Part shown: piece by piece, positions 56,353 through 64,000 of the stretch
How positions within the stretch are numbered: the stretch's first letter is position 1
Layout: each line of letters begins with the position of its first letter
Assembly (NCBI GenBank): GCA_037974965.1
Contig: JBBPFI010000001.1
Location: forward strand, 1,488,001-1,552,000
DNA from: Dacryopinax spathularia
Lineage: Eukaryota > Basidiomycota > Dacrymycetes > Dacrymycetales > Dacrymycetaceae
Direction of reading: 5' to 3'
DNA length: 64,000 nucleotides
The notes under the pieces: generated by a model
Told to the model about the DNA's origin: nothing
What the model saw: only the letters and a program-made list of their open reading frames with translations
Databases searched by the model: none
Position numbers and translations under genes: made by a program

Positions 56353-58657
56353 TCACCTCGGACAGTTCAACAGGCGTACGGAGCGTCTTTCTTCCGGTAG
56401 TAGCAGTAGTTGCCGCATCAGAGCTCGCGTCTCCCGCTTATTAGCACGAGGAACTTCCGTATCCTGAACCTTAGTCAGTACGGGTAAAATATCAGAAGGA
56501 TAAGCATACCGAGTGAAAGCCCGATAGCACATGATCGAATACGACCCCACTCTCCACGCGCTTCCATGTGGAAATGCCCAGGCAGCACTGATCGATTTCC
56601 TTCAATACATTGCGCTGAATCACAACTGATTTCTGAAGCGTTGCTGGCAATGATAACGTCCGCTTGTCGTAAGCAACACTGGTATAGACGGAATTTGTGC
56701 CGACGATGCAGGAGGGCACAGGCTCCTTGGGCAGCCGCACATGATACGCGCCCATGTGTACCCGCACGGCGATGAGCTTTTGCTGCTGCATTGATAGAGT
56801 ATCGAGTTCGTGGAGAACATGGTCTACCTAAGGCAGAGATTAACCAAGGGCAGAACACGGGAATTGAGTCGTACCCCTGCCTTCCGCCACTTAGGACGTA
56901 CCGACTCCCAAACGGTCACCATATGATTGTCCACTAGGCCACGACGCACTCCAGCCCGCTGGGAGATTGTCGCAGCCCAAACATCCCGTTCATCATCATC
57001 AACGTCGTCTCCTGCACTCGAGTAGTCGTCCGACATGACATCGAGAGTGAGGAGCGGGGACGGATCGAAGCCGTGAGCGCTGGCGAAGAGAGCGCAGGCA
57101 GCAACCCGGGCAGTCAGTTTCTTCTCAAGGTCAGTTTGGTGCAAACGAATACGCCTCTCACTCACAGCTTGACGTCGCTTGTCTCGTCGTCTCTTCTTGT
57201 TTGCTTCCTTAGCCTTGTTCCGAACCAGGGGAACATTCTGTACACGCCAGATATGCAGCAGGCTCTTCCAAGTAACGTGGAGATAGAAACTGGCCAAGGT
57301 CGGCTTGGTTATCAACACTGCATCTTCCTCGGTAAAAACGTCTTGATCGCGCCTCGCCTAGAGTATTCAGCAGATGCTCGTATCCATAAAGGTACAACGC
57401 ACCCGTAAATCGTTGTATGCCATGTCTACCACCTTCGCCCGAAATTGGACATTTAAATCGCTATGAGGACCACCCTGGAAGTCGGGAACCAGGATATGAC
57501 CGTTCGTGTCATCTGCGCCATGTCCGTATTTCGGGATCACCTTGTCCCGGGAGCCCATGACAATCCAAGAGGCTCTCATAAGGCCCGACTGGAAGCGTCA
57601 GCAGGATTCTTGATCACGGAGACATGCCTTACTATACAGTTCGATCTCAGTCGGGGCGGAAGCAGGCTTTCATTGGATTGTGCAGCGACCTTCTTACGAC
57701 CCCTCCGCGGCCGGGTGGGTCTGGCTTCGCCGCGGTCACCATCGTCTTCCTCATAGGAACCGGTGTCCTCATGCGATGTGTCTTCTTCACAACCGGGAAG
57801 GGGTTCTGGTGCACTAGTCCGTGATTGAGCGTGAGATGTGGTCCGAGCACTTGCACCGTCTTCTCCCTCCGCGCGGACAGCCTTCGAGCTTTTCTTAGCG
57901 GAGGAACATCTCTTCTCCTGGTGACGCCAGGCTCGCAGCTCTTGTTTAGCCTCCTTGAGCTCCCGTGAAACTCCTTGATATCGCGTTTTGAGGTCGGCAA
58001 TCTCCCTAGAATGCATTAGTGGCGACAAGCATGGACAACACACAGGACTTACTTTCTTAGCTGCATGATATCGACAGCCCTGTCTGCTTTCAGTTCTTCG
58101 AGGCCCATGCGTAGGGAACGCTCCAGCTCCTCCAGGTCTCCGCGATTCGTGGACTGGAGCTGTATTCCCTTTCCGCGATCATGTGGTGCGTCGAACTCCG
58201 ACTCGTCGCTATAAACTCTGCTGTTGCCACCGTTGCGGCCCATTCGCTTCCGCTGCGAGCGTTCGACAGGCCGGGTGGGCGAAGTATCTGCTGCGTGGTT
58301 TGTCTTGGTTAAGATACCTCCACGCGATCCTCCCCGGCCCCTCTTCGATGCAAGCGGTGACTCGAATGGCGAGTTCTCGTCCTCGACTTCGCTCCTTTGT
58401 TCGACAGGAAGCCGGGACGAATGGTGCGGACGCGCACCTCCTCCCATACTTGTGTGCTTTGTCTGGGTCTCCTTGGTGGTCGCGGGCACGTCGGTAGGCA
58501 CTGTGTCCGAAGGACGGCTTGTCGCAGGCGGGGCGGCGGGGCGTGCTAGTTCGTCAGATCGGCGGCGTTTGGGCGGCACCTCTTCGACTCCCGATTGAGA
58601 GCTGACCGCACTTCTCCCGCGCTTTGCATTGGTCTTCGTGCCAGAATCATCGCTCAC
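56353..58657 (-). CDS. Hypothetical coiled-coil/basic protein, 678 residues
   Basis: Exons 58053-58657, 57633-58005, 57403-57588, 57166-57357, 56875-57120, 56510-56827 and 56353-56469 join in phase. The N-terminal third is basic and disordered (AKRGRSAVSSQ, PPKRRRSDEL, ERSQRKRMGRNGG). A coiled-coil follows (LEELERSLRMGLEELKADRA, LKTRYQGVSRELKEAKQEL), then an acidic segment and a globular C-terminal half (SGLMRASWIVMGSRDKVIPK, ITKPTLASFYLHVTWKSLLH, RALMRQLLLLPEERRSVRLL). The 45-nt in-frame interval 57121-57165 is probably an intron but could be retained. The family is unknown. The frame at 58900-59307 may supply an additional first exon. Confidence 0.65.
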
Positions 58658-58899
58658 GTCCTTGTTGATAGAGGTAGACGCGCAAGATGGAGGTACAGTA
58701 GTGCCCTGGGCAAGATATGAGTATATATGCGCATATTTGGGTGTAAATTGGCTTGCACGGGCCTGTTTGTGCTTCTGTGCTATGCGAACGAACGAGATCT
58801 CCCTGAAGTTGAGTCTCGGCTTATTGATTGACGGAGCAGCGGGAGCAGGTACTTTGAAAGCCGGGACAGAAGGCCTGCGCGTGCCTGCCAGTTTATGTG

Positions 58900-59307
58900 T
58901 TACGTCAATACTACAATAGTCAAAAGTGCGGGCAATGACGCACTCGTTGCGAGCTTAACCACTTGCACCTTCTTCCGCTTCTTAGGAGGAGGCTTCGGTG
59001 GCCAATTTTCGGGTATGCTTGTGGTGGCTTGTGTGCTGAATTCCGAGATCGGGGAGGGAGGCGCTAGCTCTTCCGGCGTACCGAAAGCAGCATATGGGTT
59101 GAAGCCGAACAGAGGTTTTCGAGCGTTTCCGGTCGTACGCCCTCGCTTTCGGGAGGAACGATTCTGTTCCTGGTTGCCCTGCACGAAGACAACATCATCG
59201 GACGAGCTTGACAACTCGTATACATCGGGTACCACCGTCTCGCTCGATATATGCGGGTCTGCCGCAGGACGAGAACCACGATGAGCTGAGGGCCTGGACG
59301 TCGTCAT
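58900..59307 (-). CDS. Small basic hypothetical protein or first exon of the downstream gene
   Basis: An ATG-started frame of 135 residues: TVVPDVYELSSSSDDVVFVQ, RKRGRTTGN, PLFGFNPYAAFGTPEELAPP, then a Pro/Lys stretch (ENWPPKPPPKKRKKVQVVKL). Composition matches the disordered N-terminus of the gene starting at 58657, and a GTAGTA donor near its end could splice onward, so it may be an upstream exon of that gene. Confidence 0.4.
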   Translation of the reverse strand: MTTSRPSAHRGSRPAADPHISSETVVPDVYELSSSSDDVVFVQGNQEQNRSSRKRGRTTGNARKPLFGFNPYAAFGTPEELAPPSPISEFSTQATTSIPENWPPKPPPKKRKKVQVVKLATSASLPALLTIVVLT

Positions 59308-59968
59308 TCTAGGGACTTGAAGTCAGGAGATCTCCTCTGTAAGCGCTGTGTGGAGGCCGGGTCCAGCGATGTCGGTTGCGTACACGGAAGAGGGATCTGG
59401 AAAGGCAAAGACCATGACACTGTCGGGTGGTGGCTGTAAGGGCCCTCGTGACCTCGGACGGACGCGCGCGCGCAGAAGGCAAGCCCCACGATTTCCTGGG
59501 TACGGCGTGTTCAAATTAGAAAGGGTTGTACCAGATGAAGTCGGTACAAACGTCATTCGGCTCACCTCGCCCATCAGCGATGTTAACCCTCCAATTCACC
59601 TCAATTTGGGAATATCTAAGGACCCGAGGCTGCCAGCGGAGTCGCTTCATGCGGGAGAGGCACTGGCATGTTAGAGCGGTGGTTTGAATCGCTGTAGTGA
59701 TTGTAGCAGTTGGAACAGAGGCGATCGACAGGGGACACCCTCGGAGGCTGTCGCAAGATGGGTGTCAAGATCACAAGATGGTAGGAATTACAAGTGAATG
59801 TGCTCACACAGACCGTGCCTGCCTCGTCGCTATCGATTCCACCTCCGACAGTATCACCCTCTCTTTCCACAACCTCCCCTGTCACCTGAGGTTGCTGGGC
59901 ACATGCGTTGAGCAATCAGCATTGATCTGATGCATCGTTCCCTTTAAGGACCTGTTGCGGACCGGAGT

Positions 59969-60060
59969 TCCACACCTCAGTTTGGACGCGGACCGCGGTC
60001 CACACCTCAGTTTGGACGCGGACCTCAGGTCCGCGCTATCCCGGGAGACCTCAAGTCCAC
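59969..60060 (+). repeat. 30-bp tandem repeat and GGACC palindromes
   Basis: TCCACACCTCAGTTTGGACG followed by CGGACC occurs twice at a 30-bp spacing. It is followed by GCGGACCTCAGGTCCGC, a near-perfect palindrome with 7-bp arms, and GACCTCAAGTCCACGTC. Similar strings occur near 38.86 kb. Confidence 0.7.
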
Positions 60061-60569
60061 GTCAATAACAAGCAATGCTGCTGCAACTGAACTTACCTGT
60101 ACTGCAAGTCCCGCTCTAGCCGGGTCGTAAGCCATCTGTGCAACATGTAGGGTGCGTAGACACAGCCAGAGTCCACCGTCGAGAAGTTTACGTCGATGAT
60201 CGCCCCACAAGAATGAAAGCCGCAAACGAAAGGGCAGCGCGCTCCCCTACCTATTCACTAGGCTGGGCACTTGCAAGCGGCTGGCACAACTGGAAAGCCA
60301 TAGAGGAGGGGCAGACAATAACCGAGCCTCGTCGTGGCGAACAGTGTTCTCGTTTCATGGCTGGCCCGGTCGGCCCGCTTCAAGCCTGCACAAGCGGAAC
60401 CAAGTGCCGGCAGCTCACGCGGGCGGTGCCTAGCTGCTGAAGCCCTCAATGTTGCAAATCTCCTCAAGTTACTTATCCCGTCTAGCTATGCTGATGGGCA
60501 AACGGTTTGGGGGCATTTCCAGGTTGACCTATAGTGTGGTATATTGTGTTACAAACCACCGGTGTCACC

Positions 60570-60745
60570 AATGGCTTGGCTTGCATAGCACCTCAGAAGC
60601 TACATAGCGCAGGGGTCTACTGCATAGCGGGGGCAACCGCTATGGAAAAGGCTTCCGTACTATGCCGCGCGATCAAGTCAGGGCTTGGCCCTGGCTGCTA
60701 TGGCTTCTACACAGCCACCATAGCGCTATATAGGGACGAGGCCTT
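60570..60745 (-). repeat. CATAG-rich palindromic sequence
   Basis: GCATAG, ACATAGCG, GCATAGCGG, CCGCTATGG, GCTATGGC and CCATAGCGC follow each other within 150 bp. The complement shares GCTATGG-GGCTGTGTAG with the region near 29.36 kb. Confidence 0.4.
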
Positions 60746-60782
60746 TATTACCTGAGTAGGGACTTCAACCGTGACGGACCGG

Positions 60783-62656
60783 ATGCGCTCAGGCTTAGCA
60801 CGCTTTTTGGTCTCTTCCTTCTCTCCCTCTTTCGTTGCACCTCGACTTCGTCCAACATTTGGATATACGACAAGCGGGCTTAGACGGGCTTTATCGACTT
60901 CCACTCCCCCTGCCGCTGCGATAACTCCGGCTAGTTCAGTGCTCAAGCCGAGCAACACAGAGACGACCTCGAAAGCGTTGACAAGGACGATGGCGACCAG
61001 TGCGAGCGTTATCAAGCAGAGTGACGGTGTCGTGCCGTTCTCCAGCCGTCTGCTGGAGGGTCGTGCGCTCGAGTTAGACGTATGGAGTATCTACAAGTAC
61101 GTCCCCTCACCCCTTCATCTCCCCTCAATTCGCTGACCATGCCCGTCCGCCTATCTATCACAGTGCCCTCGCTCTCCCAGCAGACTGTGTGAACCTCGGC
61201 CAAGGGTACATGAACTTCCCTCCCCCGGACTGGGTGAAGGAAGCCGCCGACGAAGCTATTGCGACTACTGCGGGCAACCATTATTCGCATCCTAAGGGTC
61301 GTCCGCGCTTGCGCAAGGCGATTAGCGAGTTCTATTCGCCGCAGTTCACGAACCTGAATGGGAGGAAGCTTGATCCGGAGACTGAGATCCTCGTCACGAG
61401 CGGTGCTAACATGGGTGCGTCCTCTCTATTACATCCTCTAAACCGGAAGTTGACGTATGTTGGTATGGGGTATGATAGGCATGTACTCTGTCTGGGGCGC
61501 CTTCCTCGAGCCCGGTGACGAGGTCATCCTCTTCGAGCCCTACTTCGACCAGTACCTCGCCAGCATCACGTTCAACGCCGGCAAGCCCGTCTTCGTCCCC
61601 CTGCACCCTCCGCCGGGGCATAACGCCTCGCACGGCCCGAGCGCAGCGAGCGAATGGACGATCTCTATCCCCGAGCTCAGGGCCGCTATTACGCCCAAGA
61701 CAAAGATGATCATCGTCAATACCCCGCATAACCCGGTGGGGAAGGTGTTCACCCGCCGCGAGCTGGAACAGATCGCCGATGTTGCCAAGGAGTTCAACCT
61801 CCTCGTGATGAGCGACGAGGTGTACGACTGTTTGACGTATGACGGTGCTGAGCATGTGAGGATTGCCACCCTCCCTGGCATGTGGGAGCGCACAGTCACC
61901 GTCGGATCAGCAGGGAGTACGTCCCCACCCAGAATATGCGCATATATGCTGCTTTACTAACTTGACGCTTTTGCAGAATCATTCGCCGCTACGGGCTGGC
62001 GTATCGGCTGGCTCATCGGCCCTCCTACGATCATCGCCCCCACTCTGGCAGTGACGACGCGCACGGTCTTCTGCACCAACTCGCCGCTGCAGGAAGCGGC
62101 TGCTGCTGGTTTGGAGGGAGCGGCGAAACGGAACTACTTTGAGAAGCAGAGGCAGGAGTATGAGGAGCGGTTGAAGGTGCTCGAGAAGGCGTTTGATAGG
62201 CTTGGGTTGAGCTATGTCGAGCCGCAAGGGAGCTACTTCTTGCTTGTGGTAAGTAGTCCTCCTATTGCTCTTGGCACAATCTCTGACAGTCGCGTCCGCA
62301 GGACATTGACGACGTCGAATGGCCAGAAGACTACCCCTTCCCCAAGACGATCGAAGGTCGCGGCAAGGACTTCAGGTGACCCCCCCCCCCCCCCCCTCTC
62401 CCTACCACCGCAACCCCGCAATACTGACTGACCCAACCCAAGGTTCTGCTGGTTCGTCGCCCAGGAAATCGGCGTCTCCGCCATCCCCGTCTCTGAATTC
62501 TACTGCAAAGAGCACCAGCACATCGGCGAGAAATACGCCCGGTTCGCTTTCTGCAAGGATGTCGCTACGCTCGAGCTTGCGGGCGAGAGGCTGCAGAAGT
62601 TGAAGAACTACATTAAGCCGAAGGGGGCTGCGAATGGCGTTAATGGGGCGCATTGA
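60783..62656 (+). CDS. BNA3: Kynurenine aminotransferase-like PLP enzyme
   Basis: Exons 60783-61096, 61164-61414, 61479-61916, 61977-62248, 62302-62375 and 62443-62656 give 520 residues. The first 45 residues are a mitochondrial-type presequence (MRSGLARFLVSSFSPSFVAP, then RLRPTFGYTTSGLRR). A second in-frame ATG at codon 70 (MATSASVIKQSD) would give a cytosolic form. Class I/II aminotransferase blocks: NLGQGYMNFPPPDWV, YSHPKGRPRLRKAI, TSGANMGMYSVWGAFLEPGD, IIVNTPHNPVGKVFTRRELE and the PLP-lysine motif GSAGKSFAATGWRIGW. The sequence pattern is closest to kynurenine aminotransferase/cysteine-conjugate beta-lyase (KAT III, yeast Bna3), which converts kynurenine to kynurenic acid. Intron 5 holds a run of about 18 C. 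Confidence 0.88.
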
Positions 62657-63130
62657 TCGGCTGATTACGGGGGTACGTACAATATGTGCGACGGTACATC
62701 TTATTTTGTCGGATCTTGTCAGCGTTTTTTGAATTAGAAATCTTTCTGGAGACTTTATATTGAGAGCTGTGTTGAATAGCTGGGAACGATCAGGTGGAAA
62801 GCATTTGGAGATGTTCAGAGCGGCAGGTTGAACCGCCGTCTTGACGCAAGCTGCACGAACCATCGACCCCCGTCCGACATCGGGACCCAGTCCTCCTCCA
62901 TCAGACCAAGTTTATCGCTTATTTCTTGACGACAACGGAGGATTATTGCTGCTCGAGGGCATCATTGTCTTCGTCCGCACTTGCGACGATGACCTAGGCC
63001 GCCCGTTCTTTGGTAACTGGGCGGAATGAGGCGAAAACACTGACGTGCCTGTACTAATTGCCGGCCGGAGTAAGTAGATCACTCCGGGTATGAGTATCAG
63101 AGCACTCTTGAGGATTTCCCAACTGTTGCT
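62657..63130. other. Intergenic region
   Basis: 3' flank of the aminotransferase and 5' flank of the tRNA. Nothing else is seen. Confidence 0.5.
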
Positions 63131-63224
63131 GGTGTCGTGGCCGAGTGGTCTAAGGCGTCTGACTTGAATTTCCTTCGAGATCATATGTGCATCGCACGCG
63201 TAGGTTCAAATCCTGCCGGCACCG
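63131..63224 (+). tRNA. tRNA-Ser (anticodon TGA) with an 11-nt intron
   Basis: The acceptor arms GGTGTCG and CGGCACC pair fully (one G-U). The D arm is GCCGAGTGGTCTAAGGC, the long variable arm GTGC-ATC-GCAC, and the T arm GTAGG-TTCAAAT-CCTGC; discriminator base G. The class II shape fits tRNA-Ser. The anticodon loop starts CTTGAA (anticodon 63165-63167), and an intron at 63169-63179 sits at the standard position after base 37. The anticodon stem TCTGA/TCATA has one C-T mismatch at position 28-42. A and B box sequences are present. Confidence 0.88.
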
Positions 63225-63231
63225 AAATGTC

Positions 63232-63236
63232 TTTTT
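63232..63236 (+). terminator. RNA polymerase III terminator of the tRNA
   Basis: TTTTT, seven bases after the end of the tRNA. Confidence 0.75.
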
Positions 63237-63735
63237 GTTTGTTTTGTAGTTCACGCTTGATCGCTTGGCCATATACGGAACCGGGCTGCCGCTTTCGTCT
63301 TATTTCTATGTGTACGAATGATCTCCTCTTGATGCGAGTTTGAAAAGCATGAAGTGTATATCTTAACGTGAGCATCCATGTTTTGGTGGGAATCGTCTCT
63401 TTTGTGGCGATACGCTGCATCCGTCCGATCGCGCTCCGCTTGGCAGGGCTTCACGCTGTCGATTACAGGGGACCTCGCACGACCGCGTCTCAGCGTCTAC
63501 CTCGTTGCTCTGCACGTCTCTTCGCTTCATCTGCACCTCACTGGTACATTCCTTTGGAAAACTTCCTGTCGATCCTACGATCTCGTCATAACCAGCCTTT
63601 CTGAGCACACCCATCAATCAGTCTTCGCGATCCCGGCAGTAGCGCCCATCAAGTCACCGCTTTCCCGGCCTGTCAGACAAGGTCATCGGTACACCCTGCC
63701 GCGCCTGCGCGACCTAAGGATATAGACATCGCACA
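63237..63735. other. Upstream region of calcineurin B
   Basis: No gene was recognised. It presumably holds the promoter and leader of the gene at 63736. Confidence 0.45.
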
Positions 63736-63954
63736 ATGGGTCAGACATGTGCGTGCTCCATCAGTTCTCTCTGGTGTGGACGACGAAAGGCTCAATGGAA
63801 CGGTTTCTCGCAGCTTCACAGTTCATGGATGAGATGGGGAAGAAGGCGAACTGTGCGTACGCCTCTATCATGCCCTGGGCTGTCTGCTGATGCCGCGATC
63901 AGTCACGCCTGCTGAGTTGGAGCGACTCAGGAAGCGGTTCATGAAGCTGGATAG
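63736..63954 (+). CDS. CNB1: Calcineurin regulatory subunit B, N-terminal exons
   Basis: Three in-phase exons (63736-63748, 63814-63852, 63903-63954) encode MGQTSSQFMDEMGKKANFT followed by PAELERLRKRFMKLDR, and the donor gtgagc at 63955 leads out of the window. The N-terminus fits N-myristoylation, and the ERLRKRFMKLDR block leads into the first EF-hand of calcineurin B. The subunit binds calcium and activates the phosphatase catalytic subunit. The 13-nt first coding exon is very short but conserved phase and sequence support it. The remaining exons lie right of the window. Confidence 0.9.
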
Positions 63955-64000
63955 GTGAGCCCTGGGCTCGGCGTGCTAATTTGGGTCGTGCTGATTCATG

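Larger units (their letters stand above)
59308..60782. other. Intergenic region with two repeat zones
   Basis: No gene is seen. It contains a 30-bp tandem repeat (59969-60028), adjoining GGACC palindromes to 60060, and a CATAG-rich zone (60570-60745). Confidence 0.5.

Noticed and set aside
62379-62398. Run of about 18 C in intron 5 of the aminotransferase
   Set aside because: It lies inside an intron and may be a real homopolymer or a sequencing artefact; it does not affect the coding model.
1-64000. CRISPR arrays, operons, bacterial ribosome binding sites
   Set aside because: The window is clearly eukaryotic with spliceosomal introns; no regularly spaced repeat-spacer array was seen.

Overview
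This is a eukaryotic window, most likely from an agaricomycete (mushroom-forming basidiomycete). Genes are dense and cut by many short introns of about 45-60 nt with GT-AG ends. The mobile elements (tnp2-type CACTA, Plavaka/KDZ) and the DUF6532-like proteins are also typical of that group. All exon models here were read by eye from splice signals, frame continuity and remembered family motifs; no alignment or search was run.

Layout. 0-2.8 kb: three conserved genes, namely the 3' end of a Yra1/ALY mRNA-export factor, EMC3 (ER membrane complex) and, on the opposite strand, neuronal calcium sensor NCS1. 3.58-15.6 kb: one complete 12,012-bp CACTA (EnSpm/CMC) DNA transposon with matching 18-bp terminal inverted repeats and an ACT target duplication. 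It carries an intact 14-exon tnp2 transposase, a glutamine-rich accessory protein, a reverse-strand second protein and two small proteins, one of which looks like a mitochondrial membrane protein. 17.5-28.7 kb: a conserved block with a cysteine-containing hypothetical protein, a complete 25-exon telomerase reverse transcriptase (TERT), a 547-bp Mutator-like MITE, verprolin/WIP and protein disulfide isomerase. 29.9-59.3 kb: an accessory block of poorly recognisable, apparently intact multi-exon genes, including two DUF6532-like proteins, an F-box protein, a hexapeptide-repeat protein and an intact Plavaka transposase. 60.8-64 kb: conserved genes again, namely a kynurenine aminotransferase-like enzyme with a probable mitochondrial presequence, a tRNA-Ser(UGA) with an 11-nt intron, and the first exons of calcineurin regulatory subunit B.

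How the parts fit. The housekeeping genes act in separate pathways (mRNA export, ER membrane insertion, ER disulfide formation, calcium signalling, actin, telomere synthesis, tryptophan catabolism) and show no operon-like logic. The functional unit in the window is the CACTA element. Its ends, subterminal motif, transposase and second protein form a self-contained mobile system, and it also carries small genes that are not obviously needed for transposition.
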